A stretch of 21,948 bases of DNA from an uncultured Prevotella sp. (GCA_937901345.1 CALCHM010000091.1:1-21948), one strand, 5' to 3'; numbered from the stretch's first letter, positions 7,551-15,197 are shown. Program-made: numbers and translations. The notes: a model not told the origin generated them from the letters alone.

Positions 7551-7590
7551 TTCTAGAGATTCTAGATGATTCTAAAGGTTCTAGATGATT
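7551..7590. repeat. TCTAGA short tandem array, pflB side
   Basis: TCTAGA occurs at 7552, 7561 and 7580, with a degenerate TCTAAA at 7571, spaced 9, 10 and 9 bases apart. The array lies between the bidirectional terminator and the stop codon of the minus-strand DUF3109 gene. The 12-mer AGGTTCTAGATG (7576-7587) is also present, inverted, in the array at 12560-12631. Confidence 0.7.
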
Positions 7591-7647
7591 CGATTAATCC
7601 CTAAAGATAAGATGCGCTAGAGGTACTTACGGATCAAGATAGTCTAA

Positions 7648-8262
7648 TTACTCTACGCCCAAATACCCTTGTTCGCGGAGTTGATGCACCATCTCCGTGA
7701 GTTCGTCGTACCATGCAGCTCCGAATCGCTTAATGAGGGGATTCTTCAAAAATTGCCAGATGGGCAGGTTGAGTTCTTGCCCCTTCTTTACGGCATCACG
7801 ACAAACGGTCCAGCGATTGTAATTCAAGGCAATGGAACCATCTGAGAGAGTCGTTTCACGAATGGGGTAAAGATAGCAAGAAATGGGTTTGCACCATGAA
7901 GTTTTCCCTGCACGAAACGCCTTTTCACAGGCACAAAGACAAGTGCCATCTTCGCTATAACACGTAAAGCAGCAATCGCGTCCGTCCACGATGCTCGTCA
8001 CTAAGTCTCCATCGCGATCACGATAAGCCACTCCTTGTGCTTCAAGCACCTTGAGCGCTTTGGGGTCAAGATCGTCAACGATGTGCTCCACAACGTTTTC
8101 CAACTCTGCAATTTCCTCTACCGTTACAGGCGCTCCAGCTTCGCCTTCTACGCAACAGATGCCCTTACAGGCTTCGAGGTCGCAACAAAATTTCTCCGTG
8201 ATGATGTCTGAAGAGAGCAACACATCACCCACTTGGAGTATGGGAGGAAGGGGGTATCTCAT
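7648..8262 (-). CDS. DUF3109 family cysteine-rich protein
   Basis: The 204-residue protein contains 14 cysteines in clusters: CCDLEACKGICC (26-37), DCCFTCYSEDGTCLCAC (96-112), SWCKPISCY (122-130) and Cys154. The arrangement matches the DUF3109 family common in Bacteroidetes and suggests binding of zinc or an iron-sulphur cluster; the activity is unknown. There is no signal peptide, so it is probably cytoplasmic. The start codon lies 20 bases downstream of the S41 protease stop, so the two are almost certainly co-transcribed, and this is the last gene of the block before the shared terminator. Confidence 0.85.
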   Translation of the reverse strand: MRYPLPPILQVGDVLLSSDIITEKFCCDLEACKGICCVEGEAGAPVTVEEIAELENVVEHIVDDLDPKALKVLEAQGVAYRDRDGDLVTSIVDGRDCCFTCYSEDGTCLCACEKAFRAGKTSWCKPISCYLYPIRETTLSDGSIALNYNRWTVCRDAVKKGQELNLPIWQFLKNPLIKRFGAAWYDELTEMVHQLREQGYLGVE

Positions 8263-8282
8263 AGTTTTATGCTGATAAGTTC

Positions 8283-9872
8283 TTATTGAAGATATGTGTC
8301 ATAATCCTCGCTCGTAATGATCTCAAGCGCACGTTGCACAATGTCGTCGCGCTCGTTGATGATACGCAAAAATTCATTTCTTTCCCAAAGGTCGTAAGCC
8401 ACGAGTGCCTTGAGCATATAAGCTAGTTGGTCGATAGTCTGCGCCTTCTCATTGTCGTCCTTAGGTTGGATATCCTTTTCTGCTGCATTCTTCAGAATAG
8501 TCTGAATGAGATGGTTGGGAACGATATAATCCGTTCTGAAATCCTCAAAGTTGGGATATTTCTTTTCCAATGCCTTACGGTTTTCATTGAAATATCGCAA
8601 CGACTCGTTTACTATAAGGTTGGCACGACTGATTTTGCGATACATATCAGTAAATTCCATCGTGTCTAAGGGAACAAACACGTCGGGCATGATGCCGCCG
8701 CCACCATAAACCGTACGCCCTTTAAAGAACGTCTTATAGACCTTTGTAGAGTCCAAACGAATGCTGTCGATGCAAGTCAGTTCGCCATGTTTGTAGCGTT
8801 CATCTAAGTCCTCGCGATATTCCTCTTTCTTCCCTTTTTCATAAGGTTTCTGAATGCAGCGTCCTGAAGGGGTGTAGTAGTGAGAAACGGTGAGGCGAAT
8901 CATTGACCCATCCTCTAATTCTATGGGGCGCTGCACCAATCCCTTACCAAAAGTTCTGCGTCCTACAAGCACCGCACGGTCGTAATCCTGAAGTGCACCA
9001 CTCACAATCTCTGCCGCAGATGCTGAGAATTCATCTACCAACACCACAACGCGCCCTTGCTGAAACAGTCCACCGCCTTGTGCGTTCAACTTCTGACTCG
9101 GCATAGCGCGGCCATCAGTGTAAACCACAAGGTAATCCTTGGGCAAGAACTGCGAAGCTACCTCTGCCGCAGCACCTAGATAACCGCCTCCGTTGAGTTT
9201 GAGATCGAAAATCAGGTCCTTCATTCCCTGTGCTTGCAATGCGGCAATCTTTTCCTTGACTTCCTTGCCCGATGTTGATCCAAAGCGTTCCAAAAGGATG
9301 TACCCCACTCCGGGAGCAATCATATACGCGGCATCTACGGTGTGAAGGGGAATCTTGTCGCGGGTGACATCAAAGTAAAGCGTGTCAGCAACTCCGGTGC
9401 GCACAATTTTCAGTCGCGCTAGCGTTCCCTTGGGACCGCGGAGTTTCTTCATGATGCTGTCTTGCGACATCTTCACTCCAGCAATAACTTCACCATTCAC
9501 TCCAACAATGCGGTCGCCTGCCATGACGCCCACCTTCTCGCTGGGGCCCTTAGGTGTAGGTCGTGACACGATGAGCGTGTCCTCAAGCATGCGAAACTGT
9601 ACGCCTATGCCTTCAAAGTTGCCTTCCAAGGGTTCGTTTAACTTCTTCGTCTCTTCGGGGTTAGAATATTGAGAGTGGGGATCTAGTTTCTCAAGCATGC
9701 CCACAATGGCATCCTCCGTGAGTTTCTTAAAGTCAACGGAATCCACATAAAGATTAGCAATGGCCAACTGTGCCCTTTGCAATTTACGCATCTGCGTAAT
9801 ATCGTAATATTCCTGCGCAAACATCGACATGATGCTGAAAAAGAACAGGCAGGAGAGTATGATTTTCTTCAT
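8283..9872 (-). CDS. S41 family C-terminal processing protease (CtpA/Prc type)
   Basis: The 529-residue protein begins with a signal peptide (MKKIILSCLFFFSIMSMFAQ), which fixes the start at 9872 rather than an in-frame ATG 10 codons upstream. A helical linker is followed by a PDZ domain (about 85-170) that binds substrate C-termini. The S41 protease core carries the Ser-Lys dyad: Ser285 in FSASAAEI and Lys310 in RRTFGKG, 25 residues apart as in Prc. A conserved YYTPSGRCIQ block follows. The C-terminal 150 residues are helical and specific to Bacteroidetes versions. The protein is predicted periplasmic, with a role in envelope protein processing or quality control. It lies 78 bases after coaD and 20 bases before the DUF3109 gene on the same strand. 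Confidence 0.93.
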   Translation of the reverse strand: MKKIILSCLFFFSIMSMFAQEYYDITQMRKLQRAQLAIANLYVDSVDFKKLTEDAIVGMLEKLDPHSQYSNPEETKKLNEPLEGNFEGIGVQFRMLEDTLIVSRPTPKGPSEKVGVMAGDRIVGVNGEVIAGVKMSQDSIMKKLRGPKGTLARLKIVRTGVADTLYFDVTRDKIPLHTVDAAYMIAPGVGYILLERFGSTSGKEVKEKIAALQAQGMKDLIFDLKLNGGGYLGAAAEVASQFLPKDYLVVYTDGRAMPSQKLNAQGGGLFQQGRVVVLVDEFSASAAEIVSGALQDYDRAVLVGRRTFGKGLVQRPIELEDGSMIRLTVSHYYTPSGRCIQKPYEKGKKEEYREDLDERYKHGELTCIDSIRLDSTKVYKTFFKGRTVYGGGGIMPDVFVPLDTMEFTDMYRKISRANLIVNESLRYFNENRKALEKKYPNFEDFRTDYIVPNHLIQTILKNAAEKDIQPKDDNEKAQTIDQLAYMLKALVAYDLWERNEFLRIINERDDIVQRALEIITSEDYDTYLQ

Positions 9873-9950
9873 TTCAAAACGATGGAGAGGAACGTGTGGC
9901 ACGCATCTACCTTATGAGCGCGCTCAATTCCTCTGTTTTTGATTGGATAT

Positions 9951-10397
9951 TTACTTCTTCTTAGGCAAGAATTCGGTAACGTCCTTGCCGAAACGGAGCA
10001 ATTCGCGTACGACGCTTGATGAAATGCTCATGTACTGCGGTTCGGTGAAGAGCAATACGGTTTCAACACCAGAAAGGCGCTCATTCATGGCTGCGATATC
10101 GCGCTCATACTCAAAATCCTTTACTGAGCGTATGCCACGAAGAATGAACGTTGCCTCCTCGCGTTTAGCAAGATCGACTGTCAAGTCATCATAAGCCACC
10201 ACCTTAATGCGCGGTTCATTAGCATAAATCTCTTGAATGTTGCGCACGCGCTCTTCATTCGTATAAAGCGTACGCTTGTTATCGTTTACCCCAACACCGA
10301 TGACGATACGATCAAAAAGCGGAAGGCCACGCTCAACAATACTAGCGTGGCCCACAGTAAAGGGGTCGAATGTTCCGGGAAAAATTGCTGTTTTCAA
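9951..10397 (-). CDS. coaD: Pantetheine-phosphate adenylyltransferase
   Basis: This 148-residue enzyme transfers AMP from ATP to 4'-phosphopantetheine, giving dephospho-CoA, the penultimate step of CoA synthesis in the cytoplasm. The nucleotidyltransferase signature GTFDPFTVGH (8-17), the RGIR block (87-90) and the ISSSVVR motif (125-131) are all present, and the length is typical. The start codon is TTG (minus strand, 10397-10395). There is no in-frame ATG upstream before a stop codon, and the family start (MKxAIFPGTFDP) fits TTG exactly. A terminator-like hairpin ends only 14 bases before the start, and no promoter was seen between it and the gene. Confidence 0.96.
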   Translation of the reverse strand: MKTAIFPGTFDPFTVGHASIVERGLPLFDRIVIGVGVNDNKRTLYTNEERVRNIQEIYANEPRIKVVAYDDLTVDLAKREEATFILRGIRSVKDFEYERDIAAMNERLSGVETVLLFTEPQYMSISSSVVRELLRFGKDVTEFLPKKK

Positions 10398-10411
10398 AAT
10401 TGAAAGGTTTT

Positions 10412-10462
10412 AAAAAATAGGAACTACAGGGGAGGAAGACTTCCAACACCCCTATAGTACCT
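10412..10462 (-). terminator. Terminator-like hairpin between parE and coaD
   Basis: On the minus-strand RNA, 10462-10449 pairs with 10432-10419 as a 14-position stem with one U-U mismatch and one G-U wobble. An inner GGAAG/CTTCC stem sits in the loop. Six T residues (plus-strand A at 10412-10417) follow. The G-U pair is only stable on the minus strand, matching parE transcription. It ends 14 bases before the coaD start, so it may act as an attenuator rather than a plain terminator. Confidence 0.65.
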
Positions 10463-10502
10463 ATCGTTACTAGTGTTGCTATTTCTCTGTGAAAGAACTG
10501 AA

Positions 10503-12533
10503 CTATTCGTTGTCTTCATCAGCCAAATCCTCTTCAACCACCAAGTTGTCGATGATGAAGTTCTGGCGCTCCATCGTGTTTTTACCCATATAGTATTCCA
10601 AGAGTTCCTTCACCTTGTCGCTCTTATGAAGCGTTACGGGTTCGAGTCGCATTTCAGGACCAATAAAATGAACAAACTCATCGGGTGAGATTTCGCCAAG
10701 TCCCTTGAATCGGGTAATTTCGGGGTTCGGACTGAGACGTTCAATGGCAGCAAGGCGCTCTTCTTCAGTGTAGCAGTAAACGGTTTCGTATTCTGCACGG
10801 TCGCTGCTCTTTGCTTTTTTCAGCACTGCAGCCCCTGCGCTTTGGTCGTTTACGCTCTTTGTTTGTTCCGCCTTCTTTTCCTTACGCTTTTTGTTGCGCA
10901 CACGGAACAAGGGTGTCTGAAGGATGTAAACGTGTCCCTTCTTAATGAGTTCGGGGAAGAACTGTAGGAAGAAGGTCATCATCAGCAGACGAATGTGCAT
11001 ACCGTCTACATCGGCATCGGTAGCGATGATCACCTTATTGTAACGCAAGCCATCAAGTCCGTCTTCAATGTTAAGCGCTGCCTGAAGGAGGTTGAATTCC
11101 TCGTTTTCATACACCACCTTTTTCGTCAAACCAAAGCAGTTCAGAGGTTTTCCTCGGAGCGAGAATACGGCTTGAAGGTTTACATCGCGACACTTCGTGA
11201 TACTTCCGCTTGCAGAATTGCCTTCTGTGATGAAAAGCGAACTGTCGAGACGCGGATCATTAACGTCTTCCTCGCCCTTGCGCTGTTTGGGAGGCGCATC
11301 ATTGAGGTGAATGCGGCAGTCGCGCAACTTGCGGTTGTGGAGATTTGCTTTCTTGGCACGTTCACGGGCTAACTTGGTCACACCTGCGATAGCCTTACGC
11401 TCCTTTTCGCTGTCCACAATTTTTTGTTGCAACACTTCGGCTACGTCAAGATTCTTGTGGAGATAGTTGTCAACGTTTTCTTTAATAAAATCGCCAACAA
11501 ACTTGTTCACACTCACGCCCGAAAGCGGGAACGGATTACCCTTTGCATCCTTATCGGGAGCCATAACGAGCGAACCGAGTTTGATTTTCGTCTGGCTTTC
11601 AAAGAGGGGTTCAATGACGCGTACTGCAATGGCAGCTACAAGACCATTACGCACATCTTGCACATCATAGGCCTTACCATAATACTCCTTGATGGTGCGT
11701 GCAATATGTTCCTTAAAAGCACTCTGGTGCGTACCGCCTTGCGTGGTATGCTGCCCGTTAACGTATGAATAATATTCCTCACCGTACTGAGCAGTGTGCG
11801 TAAAAGCGATATCGATGCCTTCACCCTTAATATGCACGATGGGGTAAAGAGCTGGTGCCGTAAGGTTATCCGTAAGCAAATCTTCGAGACCATTGCGACT
11901 AACGATTCTACGACCATTATAAAAGATTGCAAGACCTGTGTTGAGGTACGTATAGTTACGGAGCATGAACTCCACAAATTCGCTGTGAAAGCGATAGTGC
12001 TTAAAGAGCGTAGGGTCGGGAGCAAAAAAGATGTAAGTGCCGTTTTCCTCTTCCGTATCGGCATAGATATCGTTGACCAACACACCGCGTTCGAAGGTTG
12101 CTTCATGCATTTTTCCGTCTCGAACAGAGCGCGACACGAAACGTTCGCTAAGCGCATTCACAGCTTTCAAACCCACACCATTCAGTCCTACGGATGCCGT
12201 AAATACCGAAGTATCATACTTACCGCCCGTGTTCAACTGCGAAACGGCTGGAATAAGACTGCCCAAGGGTATGCCACGACCGTAGTCGCGAATGGCACAA
12301 GTGGCGTCGTCCGTAATATCCACCTCAATACGCTTGCCAAAACCTTCGTTAAATTCGTCTATCGAATTGTCTATCGTTTCCTTCAGCAACACGTAAATAC
12401 CATCCTCAGCATGCGAACCGTCACCCAAACGCCCGATATACATACCTGGGCGCATACGAATGTGGTCCGTATCTTCAAGATGGCGTATTTTACTCTCGTC
12501 ATAATTGACGGTGGGGGGTATTGGGTTTTCCAT
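10503..12533 (-). CDS. parE: DNA topoisomerase IV subunit B
   Basis: This 676-residue type IIA topoisomerase ATPase subunit pairs with ParC to decatenate and relax chromosomes. In order it has an N-terminal GHKL ATPase with MRPGMYIG, KETIDNSIDE, DYGRGIP and the Gly-rich VGLNGVGLKAVNAL. The transducer domain follows, then TOPRIM with Glu437 in EGNSASGS and the metal site DADVD (Asp506, 508, 510). A C-terminal PRFKGLGE-like block (TRFKGLGEISPDEF) is present. It is assigned as ParE rather than GyrB because the motif reads EGNSASGS instead of EGDSAGGS and because of the coaD/S41 neighbourhood; GyrB remains a minor alternative. parC is not adjacent. The gene lies 90 bases after the GNAT-like gene, with a TCTAGA array between. 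Confidence 0.9.
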   Translation of the reverse strand: MENPIPPTVNYDESKIRHLEDTDHIRMRPGMYIGRLGDGSHAEDGIYVLLKETIDNSIDEFNEGFGKRIEVDITDDATCAIRDYGRGIPLGSLIPAVSQLNTGGKYDTSVFTASVGLNGVGLKAVNALSERFVSRSVRDGKMHEATFERGVLVNDIYADTEEENGTYIFFAPDPTLFKHYRFHSEFVEFMLRNYTYLNTGLAIFYNGRRIVSRNGLEDLLTDNLTAPALYPIVHIKGEGIDIAFTHTAQYGEEYYSYVNGQHTTQGGTHQSAFKEHIARTIKEYYGKAYDVQDVRNGLVAAIAVRVIEPLFESQTKIKLGSLVMAPDKDAKGNPFPLSGVSVNKFVGDFIKENVDNYLHKNLDVAEVLQQKIVDSEKERKAIAGVTKLARERAKKANLHNRKLRDCRIHLNDAPPKQRKGEEDVNDPRLDSSLFITEGNSASGSITKCRDVNLQAVFSLRGKPLNCFGLTKKVVYENEEFNLLQAALNIEDGLDGLRYNKVIIATDADVDGMHIRLLMMTFFLQFFPELIKKGHVYILQTPLFRVRNKKRKEKKAEQTKSVNDQSAGAAVLKKAKSSDRAEYETVYCYTEEERLAAIERLSPNPEITRFKGLGEISPDEFVHFIGPEMRLEPVTLHKSDKVKELLEYYMGKNTMERQNFIIDNLVVEEDLADEDNE

Positions 12534-12559
12534 GAAGGGATGTTTTTTGAGGATTTTTT

Positions 12560-12631
12560 CCAGGAATTTCTAGAAAGTCTAGACCATCTAGAGCAGCCAG
12601 ACCATCTAGAACCTCTGAAATTTCTAGACAA
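12560..12631. repeat. 9-bp tandem array based on TCTAGA
   Basis: Exact TCTAGA hexamers occur at 12569, 12578, 12587, 12605 and 12623. All offsets are multiples of 9, and degenerate units fill 12596 (GCCAGACCA) and 12614 (TCTGAAATT). The array fills most of the 90-base gap between the GNAT-like gene and parE, and its last unit overlaps the stop codon of the GNAT-like gene (12624-12626). Confidence 0.8.
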
Positions 12632-13760
12632 TAGACTTCTTAAAGCAACGACGGCGCTTATGCTCTTCCGTACGGAAATACTGCCACTGACTTGCTACCT
12701 TTTCGTTTTCTTCGAGTTGCGGATTTGACTCTGCATATTCAAATCCCATCTGCTGATAAACAGGGATAAGGTCGGTGAAGAGCGGTGCGTTAACGCCCTT
12801 GCTTTGATAATCGGGGCGAACGGCTACAAGCAGCAGGTCAAGCACGTGGGATTTCTTCCAAAGCAGCGCCTTCATAAGGTACCACCAACCGAAGGGGAAG
12901 AACTTACCCTTTGCCTTTCGCAACGCTTCAGAGAGTGAAGGCATTGAAACGCCCACTGCGATAATCTCGCCTTCTGCATCTTCAATAATGGTCACCATAC
13001 GGAGGTCAAGCACAGGCACGTACATCTTTACGTATGTGTCAATCTGACGCTCGGTAAGTTTTGTAAATCCAAAGAGCGGTGTGTAGGCTTCATTGATGAG
13101 ACGGAAGATTTTATGAACAGCACCTGAACGCATCACTTCCCACTTGCTCTTAAACTTACGGATGCGCAGACCGTACTTCTTCAAAACGATATCAGAAATA
13201 CGCTTGTGTTTTTCGGGTACTTCTTCAGGAATGTAAATCTTACGCTCTACCCAATCAGCTGCTTTTTCCATACCCCAACGCTCAACGTGCTTGGGGTAAT
13301 AGTCGTAGTTATAGATGGTTGCCATGGTCGAAAGTTGGTCAAAACCTTCGATAAGCATGCCTTCGGGGTCGAGGTCTGTAAAACCGAGCGGACCTTCGAT
13401 GTCGGTCATGCCACGATCAATCCCCCACTCCTTAACGGTGTTGAGCAGCGCACTGCTCACTTCATAGTCGTCAATAAAGTCGATCCACCCGAAGCGCACC
13501 ACCTTTTGATCCCAAGTCTCATTGGCACGATGGTTAATGATGGCAGCAATACGCCCCACGAGCACACCATTGCGGTATGCCAAAAAGTAGTCGGCGTCGC
13601 AGAATTCGAAAGCAGGATTCTTCTTACGATCGAGCGTGCATACCATATCCATATACAACTCTGGAACGTGGTAAGCACAATCCTTATACATCTCAAAATT
13701 AAAGCGAATGAAGGTCTTCAAGTCTGCCTCAGTCGCCACTTTTTTTATTTCAATTGCCAT
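12624..13760 (-). CDS. GNAT-like N-acetyltransferase family protein
   Basis: The 378-residue cytoplasmic protein has a conserved central block, DIEGPLGFTDLDPEGMLIEGF (119-140; key residues GPLGF and DPEGMLIEGF). Its C-terminal GNAT fold shows an acetyl-CoA loop of the form RPDYQSKGV (315-323) followed by QQMGFEYAESNPQLEEN (336-352). Proteins of this length and pattern are widespread in Bacteroidetes and are annotated as N-acetyltransferases without a known acceptor. There is no signal peptide. ATG at 13760 is the natural start, and a promoter candidate lies 27-34 bases upstream. It is the first gene of the minus-strand block, followed by parE. Confidence 0.75.
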   Translation of the reverse strand: MAIEIKKVATEADLKTFIRFNFEMYKDCAYHVPELYMDMVCTLDRKKNPAFEFCDADYFLAYRNGVLVGRIAAIINHRANETWDQKVVRFGWIDFIDDYEVSSALLNTVKEWGIDRGMTDIEGPLGFTDLDPEGMLIEGFDQLSTMATIYNYDYYPKHVERWGMEKAADWVERKIYIPEEVPEKHKRISDIVLKKYGLRIRKFKSKWEVMRSGAVHKIFRLINEAYTPLFGFTKLTERQIDTYVKMYVPVLDLRMVTIIEDAEGEIIAVGVSMPSLSEALRKAKGKFFPFGWWYLMKALLWKKSHVLDLLLVAVRPDYQSKGVNAPLFTDLIPVYQQMGFEYAESNPQLEENEKVASQWQYFRTEEHKRRRCFKKSIV

Positions 13761-13786
13761 AAAGGGTTAATTTTCACTACAGCATA

Positions 13787-13794
13787 CAAAATTA
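13787..13794 (-). promoter_or_regulatory. Promoter -7 box for the GNAT-like gene
   Basis: On the minus strand TAATTTTG is a perfect TAnnTTTG box, ending 27 bases before the ATG. The expected -33 region contains only a weak ATGG. Transcription would begin near 13780 with a leader of about 20 nucleotides. Confidence 0.5.
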
Positions 13795-13865
13795 TAAAAA
13801 AACTGTGAAAAAACCATTGTTCCTCAGTGGAAAACCCCATGTAAGAGGTTGAGAACTTGTAACAA

Positions 13866-13897
13866 AAAATCCGCAACACGAATGTGCTGCGGATTTT
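13866..13897 (-). terminator. Intrinsic terminator of rlpA
   Basis: On the minus strand a 14-bp stem with one G-U wobble (arms at 13897-13884 and 13879-13866) closes an ATTC loop and is followed by a run of six T residues. It begins about 18 bases after the rlpA stop codon. Confidence 0.85.
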
Positions 13898-13914
13898 CTG
13901 TTTGGTGTATCACA

Positions 13915-14469
13915 TTACTTAATGTTTACATCTGCAATGTAACTTCGTAGCGAATCGACAACCACTTGCTCTAAAAGCGTGATACGGTCATCCGTATGTG
14001 AAGCATTCCATTCCTCCAAGGTGTACGACTTCTTTAAATATTCGTCATACATCTGGAACAAGGGATGTTCGAAGGGTGCGATTTCCGGATAAGACGGATT
14101 CTCTACTTCTACTACTTCTACACGCACCACTCCTGCATGGATCATTCCGATTTCTTCAGCTGCGGCGCGCGAGAGGTCTACGACACGACCCTTAATAAAA
14201 GGTCCACGGTCGGTTACTCTCACAATGACTTCCTTGCCATTGTTTTGGTTTTTCACTTTAAGGTACGTGCCGAAAGGCAGTGTGCGGTGCGCACAGGTGA
14301 GACTATCTTGACTGAAGATTTCACCGCTACTTGTGCGTCTACCATGAAATTTGTTGGCGTAATAACTTGCCTTGCCCTGCGCTTCATAGTTTTTCTTTGC
14401 AGTAGCGGGAGTTGCGCCAAGCAACAGGACAATAAGTACGAGTCCTGTTCTTAAAATTGTTTTTAGCAT
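13915..14469 (-). CDS. rlpA: RlpA-like double-psi beta-barrel septal/peptidoglycan protein
   Basis: The 184-residue protein starts with a signal peptide (hydrophobic GLVLIVLLLGATPATA, cleavage near residue 24). There is no lipobox Cys, so it is secreted rather than a lipoprotein. The double-psi beta-barrel domain (about 30-120) has GKASYYANKFHGRRTSSGE (32-50), Ala60-His61, and the acidic motif TDRGPF (86-91) with GRVVDLS, matching catalytic positions of RlpA lytic transglycosylases that cleave naked glycan strands. It lacks the C-terminal SPOR domain of E. coli RlpA and instead has about 60 acidic residues of unknown role. An upstream in-frame ATG at 14559 would put 30 residues before the signal peptide, so the start at 14469 is preferred. 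Its promoter candidate lies about 230 bases upstream. Confidence 0.88.
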   Translation of the reverse strand: MLKTILRTGLVLIVLLLGATPATAKKNYEAQGKASYYANKFHGRRTSSGEIFSQDSLTCAHRTLPFGTYLKVKNQNNGKEVIVRVTDRGPFIKGRVVDLSRAAAEEIGMIHAGVVRVEVVEVENPSYPEIAPFEHPLFQMYDEYLKKSYTLEEWNASHTDDRITLLEQVVVDSLRSYIADVNIK

Positions 14470-14559
14470 TCGATTTAGTTTGCCACAAAGGCAGCATCGC
14501 AAGCGAAACTGAGCGACCGAGGAGTATGAACCTGGAATTTCAACAATCAATCCTTCCAT

Positions 14560-14575
14560 TGTTTATGAGTAAACA
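14560..14575. other. Small palindrome in the rlpA leader
   Basis: TGTTTA (14560-14565) and TAAACA (14570-14575) flank TGAG. It lies inside the predicted 220-nt rlpA leader, so it could be a DNA operator or a small RNA hairpin. No known regulator was matched. Confidence 0.35.
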
Positions 14576-14697
14576 CTGCATCATCAAAAATCCACGCCAT
14601 CCTCCAGCATGAACGACAGGCAACAGTTGACTGAAACCGCCCTAGGAAGTACGAAAACGTACATTCTACTGTTACCCCTCTGTGAGGTTAACGAGTG

Positions 14698-14729
14698 CAA
14701 AGTTACGACTTTGAGCAAGTGAGAACAAA
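14698..14729 (-). promoter_or_regulatory. Strong Bacteroidetes-type promoter, minus strand, upstream of rlpA
   Basis: On the minus strand TTTG (14729-14726), a 20-base spacer and TAACTTTG (14705-14698) match the TTTG-N19-21-TAnnTTTG consensus at every specified position. Transcription would start near 14691 and reach rlpA (start 14469) after about 220 nucleotides. It could alternatively drive a small RNA ending before rlpA. Confidence 0.65.
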
Positions 14730-14940
14730 TAAACTGGTCTCATAATGAGCATTTTGGAATTTTCCGAAGGGATAACGCAAAGGTTTGGCGAGTTGGTTTT
14801 ACAAACAATCGTGTAGTTCGCAGTGGAGGAACGCAACAAATAAACCGAAAACAGTAGTGATTGTAAGTTTCTGTAAATAGCGTATCTCAAAGAGTTTCCA
14901 TACGCTGCGCCGACGTTGCGTTATAACAACAGGCAAAGGG

Positions 14941-15197
14941 ATGGGGGTGATGAAAAACTCGTTTGGAAATAATATGGCGCCATGCAGGTCTGCATAGACA
15001 GATTTTGAAAACGGATGGAGGCATGCTCGTCAGCACGGACAGATATGCGAAACGGATGGGGTTATGCAGAGTGCATAGACAGATTTGGGAAACGGATGGC
15101 GCTTGCAAATCTGCACGGACTGATTTGTAAAAAATATGGCGCTATGCAGGTCAGCATAGGCAGACTTGTAAAACAGATGGCGCTATGCAGGTTTATA
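14941..15197. repeat. Tandem array of 40-41 bp hairpin-forming units
   Basis: Full units begin at 14974 (41 bp), 15015 (41), 15056 (40), 15096 (40) and 15136 (41). They are flanked by a shortened degenerate unit at 14941-14973 and a partial unit at 15177-15197. Each begins ATGG(C/A/G)G and, a few bases later, carries a small inverted repeat, for example ATGCAG-GT-CTGCAT at 14982-14995; AGAC or GGAC and an A-rich end follow. The second unit keeps pairing with TGCT/AGCA instead of TGCA/TGCA. The period is not a multiple of three, so it is non-coding. There are no variable spacers, so it is not a CRISPR. Confidence 0.85.

Noticed and set aside
9873..9902. Upstream ATG for the S41 protease
   Set aside because: It would bury the signal peptide behind ten charged or His-containing residues.
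11796..12728. 310-codon plus-strand open frame
   Set aside because: It lies antisense to parE, whose motifs are unambiguous, and its translation resembles no protein family.
13206..13808. 200-codon plus-strand open frame
   Set aside because: It is antisense to the GNAT-like gene, with no recognisable domain or start signal.
14470..14559. Upstream ATG for rlpA
   Set aside because: It would place 30 residues before a clear signal peptide.
14672..14890. 72-codon minus-strand open frame in the large gap
   Set aside because: It overlaps the rlpA promoter, has no signal peptide or motif, and could not be supported.
14941..15197. CRISPR array
   Set aside because: Units follow one another without unique spacers, similarity extends through the whole 40-41 bp, and no cas gene is in the window.
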